In this document: positions 1-9,211 of the stretch, in pieces | Numbering within the stretch: position 1 is the first letter of the stretch | How the letters are laid out: each line of letters opens with the position of its first letter | Assembly (NCBI GenBank): GCA_014871665.1 | Contig: WGSL01000003.1 | Location: forward strand, 1 to 60,119 | Source of the DNA: Collinsella sp. | GTDB lineage: Bacteria; Actinomycetota; Coriobacteriia; Coriobacteriales; Coriobacteriaceae | DNA: 60,119 nt | Direction: 5' to 3' | Position numbers and translations under genes: made by a program | The notes under the pieces: model-generated | Database searches by the model: none | Seen by the model: only the letters and a program-made list of their open reading frames with translations | What the model was told of the DNA's origin: nothing

Positions 1-24
1 ATCCAAGGGTTATACCCTAAGAGC

Positions 25-50
25 AAACCACCCCTTTTAGGGGTGGTTTT
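25..50 (+). terminator. Rho-independent terminator of an upstream gene
   Basis: A perfect 10-bp stem (AAACCACCCC paired with GGGGTGGTTT) with a short loop is followed by a T-run. It probably ends a gene lying left of the window. Confidence 0.8.
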
Positions 51-60
51 GATTTCTAGT

Positions 61-100
61 CCGTACCGCGGAGAATCGAACTCTGTGCAGGGCGCGAGCG
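61..100. repeat. 40-bp direct repeat, copy 1 (tRNA T-arm-like)
   Basis: This stretch recurs at 273-312 with 2 mismatches in 40. Read on the minus strand it contains a T-arm-like TTCGATT loop followed by CTCCG and what could be an acceptor strand. The matching 5' half of a tRNA is absent, so it is a fragment and not a tRNA gene. The 101-272 interval between copies is GC-rich with short hairpins and no convincing gene. Confidence 0.6.
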
Positions 101-272
101 TTAAACAAACGCGGAGCGTTTGTAGCGAGCGGGCGAGGACGCCGGCAGACGGCCGAAGCCGGTGCGGGTTCGCGAAGCGAACACGCGGATTCTCCGCGCA
201 AACTATCAGCTCAATATGGATGCGATGTTTATCGAATCTCAGCTGGCCATGCGCCGCATCAACGGATCCCCC

Positions 273-312
273 CCGTACCGCGGAGAATCGAACTCCGTGC
301 AGGGCGCGGGCG
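273..312. repeat. 40-bp direct repeat, copy 2 (tRNA T-arm-like)
   Basis: Second copy of the 61-100 sequence. Here the T-stem is fully paired (CGGAG with CTCCG), so this copy is closer to a real tRNA 3' end. No partner acceptor strand lies at tRNA distance. Confidence 0.6.
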
Positions 313-336
313 TAAAGAAAACGCCTCAGTGACGCA

Positions 337-663
337 GAGTGGGACGCGCTTTCCCAATGGCGGCCCAGGCGGAAAGTCCATCCCGGAATCCGCGCTCAGA
401 GTGGGATGTAGTTTCCGGATGACACATCAAGCGGAAACTGCGACCCGGAATCGAGCCGTAGAGTGGGATATGCTTTCCCAATGGCAGCTCAAGCGGAAAG
501 TACATCCCGGAATCCTCGTTCGGAATGGGATGCAGTTTCCAAATGAATGGCTAGCGGAAAATTCATCCCGGAATCCGCGCTCAGAACGGGACGCGCTTTC
601 CCAATGGCGGTCCAAGCGGAAAGCGCATCCCGGAATCCCGCCTCAAACTGGGACACACTTTCC
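337..663. repeat. Tandem array of five 61-62 bp hairpin units plus a partial sixth
   Basis: Units begin at 337, 399, 461, 523, 584 and 646 (partial). Each carries inverted arms: a left arm close to GGGATGnnnTTTCC and a right arm close to GGAAAnnnCATCCC, about 16-18 nt apart, then a linker near GGAATCCGCGCTCA. The arms vary in a partly compensating way, for example GGGACGCGCTTTCC with GGAAAGCGCATCCC in unit 5, which suggests selection on pairing. An open frame runs through on the plus strand but its protein is only the repeat translated. The array sits directly upstream of the patatin-like gene. Confidence 0.85.
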
Positions 664-750
664 GCTTCACTTGCCGCCTCAAAAAACCTGCGCGCTCGCC
701 ATCCCAAAACTGGGTAGAAGAAAGCCAAAACGCAATCGCAGGAGGTCAAT

Positions 751-1629
751 ATGACTGCAGAAGATAAGGCAAAGAACGCCGGCAAGGTCGCGCTCGTCCT
801 GGAGGGCGGTAGTTTTCGCGGGCAGTTTACTGCGGGCGTGCTCGACGTTCTCATGGAGGCCGGCGTCGAGATTCCGGCTGTCTACGGTGTATCGGCCGGC
901 GCCCTCAACGGCGTGAACTACAAGTCGCACCAGATCGGCCGTGCCAACCGCATCAACTTGGCTTTCTGCAACGACAACCGCTTCATGGGCGCCGCGTCGT
1001 TTGCGTCCACGGGCTCCATTGTGGGTTACGACTTCATCTTCAACGATGTCCAGGACCGCTTGGATCCCTTTGACAACGAGACGTTCGACGCCAGCCCCAT
1101 CGAGATGTACGCTGTCGCGACGGACATGCTCTTTGGAACCGCTGCCTACCTGCCGGTCAAAAGCGCCGTGCTCGATCTCGACGCTGTGCGCGCATCGACC
1201 TCGTTGCCGCTGGTGACGCCGCCGGTCGAGATTGACGGGCACAAATACGTCGACGGCGGCGTGGCCGATTCGATTCCTATCGAGCATGTGCTCGAGGAGG
1301 CGGGCTTCGACCGTGCGGTCGTCATCGTCACGCAGGACCGCTCGTACGAGAAAAAGCCCTACGAGTTTATGCCGGCCGCGCGTGCGCGTTATGCCGACTA
1401 CCCCTACCTGCTCGAGGCTATCGAGACGCGCCACGACCGTTACAACATCCAGCGCATGCACCTGTGGAAGTATGAGCGCGAGGGCCGTGCGTTGGTCGTC
1501 GCTCCGCAAAAGCCGGTCGAGGTCGGCCACGTCGAGCACGATTCGGCAAAGCTCCTCGACCTGTATATCCAGGGCCGTCAGGAGGCAAAGCGCCTGCTCG
1601 CGGAAATCCAAGAGTTCGTTGAGCGCTAG
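751..1629 (+). CDS. Patatin-like phospholipase (RssA/YlbK type)
   Basis: Predicted cytoplasmic acyl hydrolase of 292 residues that would cleave acyl esters of lipids with a Ser-Asp dyad. The oxyanion glycine loop GGSFRG is at residues 19-24, the nucleophile elbow GVSAG at 46-50 (Ser48), and the catalytic Asp in DGG at 168-170. There is no signal peptide or membrane segment. The start is fixed by a strong AGGAGG site just upstream. It stands alone, behind the 62-bp hairpin array and ahead of the ribosomal-protein promoter, with no obvious terminator after it. The native substrate cannot be read from sequence. Confidence 0.88.
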   Translation: MTAEDKAKNAGKVALVLEGGSFRGQFTAGVLDVLMEAGVEIPAVYGVSAGALNGVNYKSHQIGRANRINLAFCNDNRFMGAASFASTGSIVGYDFIFNDVQDRLDPFDNETFDASPIEMYAVATDMLFGTAAYLPVKSAVLDLDAVRASTSLPLVTPPVEIDGHKYVDGGVADSIPIEHVLEEAGFDRAVVIVTQDRSYEKKPYEFMPAARARYADYPYLLEAIETRHDRYNIQRMHLWKYEREGRALVVAPQKPVEVGHVEHDSAKLLDLYIQGRQEAKRLLAEIQEFVER

Positions 1630-1728
1630 CGACGGCGAACCATCAAAAAATGGCAACAGCTAAAGAGCTGGAAAATCACGGCTCGTGGATGACATGTGCA
1701 GAAACTCTGGTCGGAGCCAAAATACCTG

Positions 1729-1756
1729 TTGACTCGTACGGCGAGCGGGGTAATAT
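1729..1756 (+). promoter_or_regulatory. Sigma70-type promoter of rplM-rpsI
   Basis: TTGACT (1729-1734) and TAATAT (1751-1756) are separated by 16 bp, about 70 bp before the rplM start. This is the best -35/-10 pair in the leader. Confidence 0.6.
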
Positions 1757-1822
1757 GGACGGGTTACTTGCAGAGCCCCGTGAATCTCTGTAACAACACG
1801 TACTGTACATGGAGGAGTCTAA

Positions 1823-2266
1823 GTGATTTCGAAATCGACTCACTACGCCAAGCAGGGCGAGGTCCAGCGCAACTGGGTTCTCGTCGACGCCGATGGTGCT
1901 GTCCTGGGCCGTCTTGCCACCCAGATCGCAATGATCCTGCGCGGTAAGAACAAGCCCCAGTTCACGCCCAACAGCGACTGCGGCGACTTCGTTGTCGTCA
2001 TCAACGCCGATAAGGTCCAGCTTACCGGTAACAAGGCCGACACGAAGACCTATTATCGCCACAGCGGCTACAACGGCGGCCTCAAGGCTGAGAGCTTCCG
2101 CCAGGCTATGGAGAAGCACCCGGAGAAGGTCATCGAGCGCGCCGTTCGCGGTATGCTGCCCAAGACCACCCTCGGCCGTGCCCAGATGACCAAGCTTAAG
2201 GTCTACGCTGGTGCCGAGCATCCGCACGCTGCCCAGAACCCCACGAAGATTGAGCTGGAGGCTTAA
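1823..2266 (+). CDS. rplM: 50S ribosomal protein L13
   Basis: Structural protein of the large ribosomal subunit, 147 residues, full length for bacterial L13. The family core is clear: WVLVDADGAVLGRLAT near residues 18-33, then the RGKNKPQF and YYRHSGYNGG segments and a C-terminal MLPKTTLGR. The start is GTG, supported by GGAGGAG nine bases upstream. It is followed by rpsI after 2 bases, the universal L13-S9 pair, and both are driven by the promoter at 1729-1756. Confidence 0.98.
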   Translation: MISKSTHYAKQGEVQRNWVLVDADGAVLGRLATQIAMILRGKNKPQFTPNSDCGDFVVVINADKVQLTGNKADTKTYYRHSGYNGGLKAESFRQAMEKHPEKVIERAVRGMLPKTTLGRAQMTKLKVYAGAEHPHAAQNPTKIELEA

Positions 2267-2268
2267 AG

Positions 2269-2664
<396 letters not shown>

Positions 2665-2694
2665 GGTTTTATCTCCTTTCGAGATACAATGTAC

Positions 2695-2738
2695 AAGCGG
2701 GGCCTGCCGATTCCTCGGCGGGTCCCGCTTTTCTTTTT
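2695..2738 (+). terminator. Terminator of rplM-rpsI
   Basis: A GC-rich hairpin (AAGCGGGGCCTGCCG pairing with CGGCGGGTCCCGCTT) is followed by a T-rich tract. Confidence 0.9.
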
Positions 2739-2787
2739 CGACTAGGGTGGGCGGTTGCATATCGCCTGCTAGGGAAGGAGCGATCCT

Positions 2788-4125
2788 ATGCCCCAGAACA
2801 TCTTCGGTACCGACGGCGTCCGTGGCGTCGCCAACGCCGATCTTTCGTGCGATCTTGCGTTTCGCCTGGGTCGCGCGGCGACCAAGTTCCTTGGTCCGGA
2901 CATCTGCATCGGCCGCGACACGCGTCTTTCGGGCACCATGCTCGAGAGCGCTCTGACCGCCGGCATCATGGCCGAGGGCGGACGTCCGCACTGCTGCGGT
3001 GTCATCCCCACGCCTGCCGTGGCACTGCTCACCGTTCAGAACGAACTCGACGGCGGCATCGTCATCTCTGCTTCGCATAATCCGCCGGAGTTCAACGGCA
3101 TCAAGTTCTTTAGCCGCAAGGGCATGAAGCTTCCCGATGCTGTCGAGGAAGAGATCAGCGCCTGGGTCATGTCCGAGGAAGCCATGGCTGCCGACACGCT
3201 GCCGACCGGTGCCGGCGTGGGCCACATCATCAAGATGAAGGACGCCCGCAAGGCATACGTCGACCACGCCATCGATACGCTTGATGGCCTGAGGCTCGAC
3301 GGCCTGGTCGTTGCCGTCGACTGCGGTCACGGTGCTTCTTGCCAGACTACGCCCGCCGCGCTGCAGCGCCTGGGTGCCACGGTGCACGCTATCAACACCG
3401 ATTACTGCGGCACCGACATTAACGTTGAGTGCGGCTCTACGCACCTCGAGCCCCTGCGCGAGCTCGTGCTGCGCACCCATGCTGACATCGGTCTGGCCCA
3501 CGACGGCGACGCCGACCGCGTACTGTTCGTGGACAGCGAGGGCAATGAGATCGACGGTGACTACATCCTGGCTATCTGCGGTTCTGACCTCGCCGCTCGC
3601 GGCAAGCTCGCTAACTCCGAGATCGTTTCGACCGTCATGTGCAACCTGGGCTTCTCCATCGCTATGAAGGAGCAGGGCTTCGAGATGGTCCAGACCGCCG
3701 TGGGCGACCGCTACGTTCTGGAGCGCATGCTCGCGGACGGCGCCGTTATCGGCGGCGAGCAGTCCGGCCACATCATCTTCCTGGAGCACAACACCACCGG
3801 TGACGGCCTGGTGACGGCCCTGCAGCTTCTGGCCGTGCTCAAGCGCACCGGCCGCACCCTCACCGATCTTTCCGGCATCATGAAGAAGTACCCGCAGGTG
3901 CTCGTCAACGTGCATTCCGACAACAAGGCCGGCTTGGACGATTGCCAGCCCATTTGGGATGCCGTCGCTGCTGCCGAGAAGGAGCTTGACGGCCGCGGCC
4001 GCATCCTGGTGCGCCCGAGCGGTACCGAGCCGCTGGTTCGCGTGATGGCCGAGGCCGAGACGCACGAGCTGACCCAGCGCGTTGTCGACGACATCGTTGA
4101 GGTTGTCAAGCGCGAACTTCCCTAA
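2788..4125 (+). CDS. glmM: Phosphoglucosamine mutase
   Basis: Converts glucosamine-6-phosphate to glucosamine-1-phosphate on the route to UDP-GlcNAc and peptidoglycan. The 445 residues match the usual length. Visible motifs are GTDGVRG near residue 7, the phosphoserine loop SASHNP with the active Ser96, the metal loop DGDADR in the third domain, and the phosphate-binding RPSGTEPLVRVM near the C-terminus. A good GGAAGGAG site precedes the ATG. Its neighbours are a PTS IIA protein and nagB, so the block groups amino-sugar metabolism. Confidence 0.97.
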   Translation: MPQNIFGTDGVRGVANADLSCDLAFRLGRAATKFLGPDICIGRDTRLSGTMLESALTAGIMAEGGRPHCCGVIPTPAVALLTVQNELDGGIVISASHNPPEFNGIKFFSRKGMKLPDAVEEEISAWVMSEEAMAADTLPTGAGVGHIIKMKDARKAYVDHAIDTLDGLRLDGLVVAVDCGHGASCQTTPAALQRLGATVHAINTDYCGTDINVECGSTHLEPLRELVLRTHADIGLAHDGDADRVLFVDSEGNEIDGDYILAICGSDLAARGKLANSEIVSTVMCNLGFSIAMKEQGFEMVQTAVGDRYVLERMLADGAVIGGEQSGHIIFLEHNTTGDGLVTALQLLAVLKRTGRTLTDLSGIMKKYPQVLVNVHSDNKAGLDDCQPIWDAVAAAEKELDGRGRILVRPSGTEPLVRVMAEAETHELTQRVVDDIVEVVKRELP

Positions 4126-4196
4126 TGGTCAGAAACCGTTGCCAAGTGGTAAACTGTTAAGGTTATTTTGGTTAATCGGTATGTCCGAGGGGGAGC

Positions 4197-4694
4197 ATGT
4201 TCACTAAAGTCCTAAGGTCTTTTGGTATGCGTGGTCGAGTCCTTACGCTGGATGCTCCCATCTCGGGCGACGTCATTCCGCTCTCCGAGGTAAACGATCA
4301 GACGTTTGCCACCGGCCTTTTGGGCCAGGGCGTGGCGATTCAGCCCACCGGAACGCGTGTGATTGCACCGGCTGATGCCAAGGTCGAGGCCATTTTTCCC
4401 ACGGGACACGCCGTTGCGCTTAACACGGTCGATGGCTTGGACGTGCTCATCCACGTTGGTTTGGACACTGTTCAGCTCGAGGGCAAGCACTTTACCGTAC
4501 ATGCGCAAGTGGGTGACATCGTCCATAAGGGCGATGTACTCATTGAGTTCGATCGCGAGGCAATTGCTGCCGAGGGCTACGATGTGACGGTTCCCATCTT
4601 GGTGTGCAACTCCGTTGAGTTCTCGAGCATCAAGGGTTCCGTTGGCGTGCATGTCGAAGAGATGGACCAGCTCATCGTTGCTCGCGAGCGCTAG
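4197..4694 (+). CDS. PTS glucose-type EIIA domain protein
   Basis: Single-domain phosphocarrier of 165 residues, homologous to EIIA(Glc)/Crr and to the IIA domains of N-acetylglucosamine permeases. It would accept phosphate from HPr and pass it to an EIIB. The two active-site histidines are present: His71 in PTGHAVAL and the phosphorylated His86 in DVLIHVGLDTV. The N-terminal APISGDVIPLSEV segment is typical. No EIIBC is nearby, so its partner permease is elsewhere. The position between glmM and nagB suggests a GlcNAc or glucosamine system, which is inference from context only. Confidence 0.92.
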   Translation: MFTKVLRSFGMRGRVLTLDAPISGDVIPLSEVNDQTFATGLLGQGVAIQPTGTRVIAPADAKVEAIFPTGHAVALNTVDGLDVLIHVGLDTVQLEGKHFTVHAQVGDIVHKGDVLIEFDREAIAAEGYDVTVPILVCNSVEFSSIKGSVGVHVEEMDQLIVARER

Positions 4695-4734
4695 CAAGTG
4701 CACGTGGCCATTAGCCTACAATTCAAACACGTTT

Positions 4735-4768
4735 ACGGAGGGCGCTCTTGAAAGAGGACGCCCTCCGT
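4735..4768 (+). terminator. Hairpin between the EIIA gene and nagB
   Basis: A perfect 10-bp stem (ACGGAGGGCG with CGCCCTCCGT) has a 14-nt loop but no T-run. It could be a weak terminator, or an attenuator in the roughly 200-nt nagB leader. Confidence 0.5.
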
Positions 4769-4965
4769 GGCAAGATGGGATTTGTCCGAAGCTAAAAGGC
4801 TTTGGGTCACCGTGGACGGGCAGGGGCCTCGACGCGGTTAGACACGAGACACATACATTACGCGACCTCGCCCTGGTGGCCGCACACGTTGGTTGCGGCC
4901 GACGCGGGCCGCGGGCAAGTGCTTGTAAGGGAGCCTTGCCTCTCTTGTACGAGAAAGGACGCGTA

Positions 4966-5694
4966 ATGAAGATCATTAAAGCTAAAGACTACGAGGATAT
5001 GAGCCGCAAGGCCGCCAATATTATCTCGGCCCAGGTTATCCTCAAGCCCGACTGTGTGCTGGGCCTTGCCACCGGCTCCACCCCGATCGGTGCCTACAAG
5101 CAGCTCGCTGCTTGGTACAAGAAGGGCGACGTCGACTTTGCCGAGGTCAGCACCTACAACCTGGACGAGTATCGCGGCCTTTCGCACGACGATCCCCAGA
5201 GCTATCACTACTTCATGCGTGAGAACTTCTTCGATCACATCAACATCGACCTGAACAACACGCATGTGCCCGACGGTTCCAACCCCGACGCCGCCGCTGC
5301 CTGCTCTGAGTACGACAAGATCGTCGCCGACGCCGGTTATCCGGATCTGCAGCTGCTCGGCATTGGCAACAACGGCCACATTGGCTTCAACGAGCCCGAT
5401 GACCACTTCTCCAAGGGCACGCACTGCGTCGACCTCACCGAGAGCACCATTCAGGCCAACAGCCGCCTGTTCGACAGCATCGACGATGTTCCCCGTCAGG
5501 CCTACACCATGGGTACCCAGACCATCATGTATGCCCGCATGATCCTGGTCGTCGCCAACGGCGAGGCCAAGGCTCAGGCCGTGCATGACATGTGCTATGG
5601 TCCGGTTACGCCCGAGTGCCCGGCTTCGATCCTGCAGCTGCACACCAACTGCGTTGTCGTTGCCGACGAGGCCGCCCTTTCGCTCTGCGAGTAG
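4966..5694 (+). CDS. nagB: Glucosamine-6-phosphate deaminase
   Basis: Converts glucosamine-6-phosphate to fructose-6-phosphate and ammonia, linking amino-sugar catabolism to glycolysis. The 242-residue protein begins at ATG 4966 behind GAGAAAGGA; the longer in-frame extension to 4615 runs through the leader and EIIA gene and is not supported. Motifs seen are LATGSTPIGAY near residue 34, the catalytic NLDEYRG near 66, GIGNNGHIGFNEP near 130, and the C-terminal substrate segment. A terminator follows at 5727-5754. It is the catabolic counterpart of glmM upstream. Confidence 0.97.
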   Translation: MKIIKAKDYEDMSRKAANIISAQVILKPDCVLGLATGSTPIGAYKQLAAWYKKGDVDFAEVSTYNLDEYRGLSHDDPQSYHYFMRENFFDHINIDLNNTHVPDGSNPDAAAACSEYDKIVADAGYPDLQLLGIGNNGHIGFNEPDDHFSKGTHCVDLTESTIQANSRLFDSIDDVPRQAYTMGTQTIMYARMILVVANGEAKAQAVHDMCYGPVTPECPASILQLHTNCVVVADEAALSLCE

Positions 5695-5726
5695 CGCGAA
5701 TCCTGCAGCTCGACATAGCCTTGCCT

Positions 5727-5754
5727 AAGGCCTCCGCTTTGCGGGGGCCTTTTT
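5727..5754 (+). terminator. Terminator of nagB
   Basis: Hairpin AAGGCCTCCGC/GCGGGGGCCTT with a TTT loop, followed by a T-run. Confidence 0.9.
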
Positions 5755-6142
5755 GCTATCCCTTTTCGCCCACTTGACCAAAATCTTGCCGCAAGCTTGA
5801 CGAATGCCGGATGCCCAACAGCTTGATTCATTCCATACCAGATTCTATGCAAAAATGCCACTAGAAGGTCGTAGACGGTAGCGGGTGCTAGGCGAGTTGA
5901 ATGACATGGCTGAACCTTGTTCATCTGCGTTACACTGCCGCTTAGATGGGACAAGCTGACAAGCTCATTTACCTGCTTAAAGACCGATTAGTCGGGGGAT
6001 TAATAACAATCGGCCCTCGCTGTACAAAAACTTGCCGCTTGCGTACCAAAAGACAACCTAAAACACAAGGTCGCTCTATTCATAGCGCGGCTTGTATGGT
6101 CTTGCGGCTACAGTGTCCATACGGTCGAGTTGAGGAGCGGGC
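5755..6142. other. Intergenic leader of the BTAD regulator, no gene seen
   Basis: About 390 bp with lower GC than its neighbours and no frame with a ribosome site or recognisable protein. A short dyad CCGATT/AATCGG lies near 5986-6013. GAGGAGCGGGC just before 6143 is the ribosome site of the next gene. Confidence 0.5.
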
Positions 6143-9142
6143 ATGGTAAATGATTTGAGCGGTATAGACGACCTCGAGCTGATGCCGCTGGGCGGAGGCT
6201 ATATGGTGCGACGCGAACGCTTGATGAATGAGCTTATCGCCAAGGGCCGAAAGGCCGGCATCGTGGTGCTTTATGCGCCCGACGGGTTTGGGAAGACCTC
6301 GGTGCTGCTGCAGTACACCCATGAGGTTAAATGCGACCCGACGCGAGGCCCCGTGCGGATTATCGAGGCCGATCGCGCCACTGGGCGCGAGGTGTTTATG
6401 CAGCTCGAGGTGGTTACCGAAGAACTCAAAGACAAACCGCACTCCCTTATCGCGATTGATAATGTGCCAAACCTCGATCAGCACGATACCGAAGACCTCA
6501 TCGACAGGATTCGCGGCCTGCGCGCTATGGGGATAGGGGTCTTTATCTCCTGCCGTCCTTCAAATCGTCAGCTGATTCATGGGCTGGGCGATTCGGTTAA
6601 GATCAATGCGCAGATGCTCAAGGTGCATGCCTATGAGTATTCGGCGTGGGCATCGGCGTTTTCGATCAGCACATCGCTCGACTTTTATCAGCTCACGCAG
6701 GGCGTGCCCGAGCTCGTTTCGGCATTGCAGACGGGTCTGTATGGCCAAGGCGACGTAGCCGGTCTGCTCGAAAACGAGATTGTCAACGTATATGGCGCGG
6801 CACTTGCCGATCTGGCTTCGCTCGACAATAATGCGCTGTTTTGCGTGGCATGTCTCATGGTTTTGATGGGCGAGGGCAATATCGCAGAACTCGAGGCTTG
6901 CGGGGTGAGGCTGTCGATGGTCGACCAGTCCTACTTTGTACGCGACTACCCGATCTTTGGCTTGGATCCCGCCGAGCGGAGTTTTACGTGTCTGGGCACG
7001 GAGGATAACGGACGCTTGCGCTTGCGTAAGTTGGTGGCCGAGGTTCGCCCCGAACTTGTTCCGAGGGCGGCCCGGATTTTGCTTAAGGCGGGCCGATGCG
7101 ATGCGGCGATGGGCCTGGCGGACGCCTTTTTGGACCGTGAGGCGGTTCTTGAACTTGCTGGGCAGTATGGGGTCGATTTTGCTCTGACGGGGCACGGGGC
7201 CGATATCTGCCGAGCAGCGCTGGGCACGATCGACGCTGACGATCCGGCTCCAGAGCCAACGCCTGCCGAGGCGCTTGGCGTATATCTGGCAGCGGTCAGC
7301 GTGTCCAACACAAAGCTCGCCCGCTATATGGCATCGGTCATCGAGCGCGGGGGCGAACGGGCGGCCTGCGAAATAGACCCTGTTTCATGGAGGGTGGCCC
7401 AGACACTGACGGCTGTTTGCTATGGGGACAACGGGCTTGGGCTTCCTACGAATCTGGCCGTGCCAGAAATCGAGACATCCCATACCGCACTCGATATGTT
7501 GTCTGCGCATATCGAGGTCAAGCGCTGTCTGACCGAGCGGGGAAATGACGGCGGCGTTCTACAGCAGCTCAAAACGAGCAGGGCCTACGACTGCGAGCTC
7601 GACATCGCGGGGATTGTTATACGGGCCGATAGCATGCTGGTGGAGCTCTTTGATGGGTCGTTTGCGGGAACCGACGAGCGCGACGACGAGATGACGGTGG
7701 TGCGGGAGGCGCTCGACGTACGTGGGCTTAAGGCGATGGCTATCTGGGTGCGCATGGTGTTGGCGGCACGGCGGCTCCTTTCCGGCTTGCCGGTAACCGA
7801 CGATGCGGCGTTCAACGAGCTCGATCGTTTTGCCGTGCGCATGCGCGACAACCAGATTCAGCTGTTTGGCCTGTTGCTAGAAGGTTGGCAGTCGCTGGCA
7901 GAGGGACGGCCGGTTAATGCAAAGTTCCGTGCGGTCCAAGTGCTTAAACTTGCCGAGGAGTCGATTGCGTACATGCGCGATAACGCATTGCTGCTGGAGC
8001 GCGCAGCGTATCTGCGTAACACGTCGATGGTTTCGGTACGCGAGGAAGCGGAGCTACTCGATATAAGCCAGACGCAGGTTGGTGGCGCAGAAGCCTGGAT
8101 GGTGGCGCTGCATTTGGCCTGTGCGGGCCGAGACAGCGATCTTGCGGCCTGGATGTCCATGAATCGTGCGGGAATTCTAGAGCCATCGTATCGGCTCTTT
8201 GCGCGCCTTGCCATGCATTGTCTGGGCGAGCCGGCGGCCAGGATACGCAAGAAGCTTCCCGTGCGCGAGCTGTCGCGGTATTCGCTGCGCGACGATTTAG
8301 AAGGGGAGGGCGAGCGCCTGTTCCAGGCCGGCGAGGTTGAAGCCGTTGATACCATCGACCATATCGAGATTCGTATGTTTGGGGCGTTTCGCGCCGAGCG
8401 CGACGGGTTTCCCATCACGGACAAAATGTGGCGCCGCAAGAAGGCGGCGACACTTGCCGAGCGGCTTGCGCTGGGCATGGATGCGCTCGTCGATCGTGAG
8501 ACGCTGGCCATGGAGCTGTGGCCCCATGCCGAGTTCAATAGCGCCCGCAACAACCTGTACTCGACGATATCGCGCTTGCGGTCGGCTTTGGGGCCGACGC
8601 CGGATGGCAAGTCATGCGTGCTCATCCAAAATGAATGCATTGGGCTCAACGGCGACTACGTCAAGACCGATGTACGGCTGTTTGACCAGATAAGCCGCGA
8701 GGTTTTGGGAAATCGCACGGGTGCGCGCGGGCCCCATCTGGTCGAGTTGTGCCTTAAGATTGAACAGCTTTATGCCGGACCGTTGTATGTTCCCAATGGC
8801 TGTAATCCCACCTACTTTTTGCGCATGCGGCGCATTATGCAGTCAAAGTACATCGATTGCATGATTAAGGGAGCAAATGCCGCTCTAGAAGAAAACGATC
8901 TGCAGTCGGCGATTTGGCTGGCGGAGTCGGGGCTTCGACAGGAAACGGCGCGTGAGGATATGGTGCGCTGCGCCATGCGCGTCTACAGTGCGGCGGGGCG
9001 ACGGCGCGATATCGTCGAGCTGTACAGCGGGCATATGCACCACCTGAGGGAGCAGGTCAATGGCGTGCCCGAGCCCGAGACGCGGCGCCTATACGAGCGC
9101 TTGGTGGAGGGGCGGCTCAATCGCGTGCTGGTCGAACGATAA
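6143..9142 (+). CDS. Large ATPase/BTAD transcriptional regulator
   Basis: A 999-residue protein with the layout of MalT- or SARP-like signal-transduction ATPases. The N-terminal NTPase has a P-loop, APDGFGKTS, at about residues 45-53 and a hydrophobic Walker B-like HSLIAIDN near 105. A long helical middle region follows. The C-terminal quarter reads as a winged-helix plus bacterial transcriptional activation domain, starting at IEIRMFGAF near 735 and containing LWPHAEFNSARNNLYSTISR. It therefore probably activates transcription after sensing an unknown ligand. It is monocistronic, and nothing in the neighbourhood names a target. It might equally regulate a distant locus. Confidence 0.8.
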   Translation: MVNDLSGIDDLELMPLGGGYMVRRERLMNELIAKGRKAGIVVLYAPDGFGKTSVLLQYTHEVKCDPTRGPVRIIEADRATGREVFMQLEVVTEELKDKPHSLIAIDNVPNLDQHDTEDLIDRIRGLRAMGIGVFISCRPSNRQLIHGLGDSVKINAQMLKVHAYEYSAWASAFSISTSLDFYQLTQGVPELVSALQTGLYGQGDVAGLLENEIVNVYGAALADLASLDNNALFCVACLMVLMGEGNIAELEACGVRLSMVDQSYFVRDYPIFGLDPAERSFTCLGTEDNGRLRLRKLVAEVRPELVPRAARILLKAGRCDAAMGLADAFLDREAVLELAGQYGVDFALTGHGADICRAALGTIDADDPAPEPTPAEALGVYLAAVSVSNTKLARYMASVIERGGERAACEIDPVSWRVAQTLTAVCYGDNGLGLPTNLAVPEIETSHTALDMLSAHIEVKRCLTERGNDGGVLQQLKTSRAYDCELDIAGIVIRADSMLVELFDGSFAGTDERDDEMTVVREALDVRGLKAMAIWVRMVLAARRLLSGLPVTDDAAFNELDRFAVRMRDNQIQLFGLLLEGWQSLAEGRPVNAKFRAVQVLKLAEESIAYMRDNALLLERAAYLRNTSMVSVREEAELLDISQTQVGGAEAWMVALHLACAGRDSDLAAWMSMNRAGILEPSYRLFARLAMHCLGEPAARIRKKLPVRELSRYSLRDDLEGEGERLFQAGEVEAVDTIDHIEIRMFGAFRAERDGFPITDKMWRRKKAATLAERLALGMDALVDRETLAMELWPHAEFNSARNNLYSTISRLRSALGPTPDGKSCVLIQNECIGLNGDYVKTDVRLFDQISREVLGNRTGARGPHLVELCLKIEQLYAGPLYVPNGCNPTYFLRMRRIMQSKYIDCMIKGANAALEENDLQSAIWLAESGLRQETAREDMVRCAMRVYSAAGRRRDIVELYSGHMHHLREQVNGVPEPETRRLYERLVEGRLNRVLVER

Positions 9143-9145
9143 AAA

Positions 9146-9173
9146 ACGGGCGCCCGAAGTACTTGGGCACCCG
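9146..9173 (-). terminator. Terminator of yhbY
   Basis: ACGGGCGCCC and GGGCACCCGT form a hairpin. The A6 tract at 9141-9146 becomes a T-run for transcription on the minus strand, so it ends yhbY. It may also serve the convergent regulator gene. Confidence 0.75.
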
Positions 9174-9211
9174 TAAGCTTGCTATGTGTTGGCTTGCCGG
9201 ATCATTGGCTC

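Noticed and set aside
61..312. tRNA genes at the T-arm-like sequences
   Set aside because: The 5' acceptor, D-arm and anticodon arm are missing at the expected distance.
337..663. CRISPR array
   Set aside because: Units are contiguous diverged palindromes with no identical repeats separated by unique spacers, and there are no cas genes in the window.
329..754. 141-residue open frame on the plus strand
   Set aside because: It is only the translation of the 62-bp repeat array, has no ribosome site and its composition follows the repeat.
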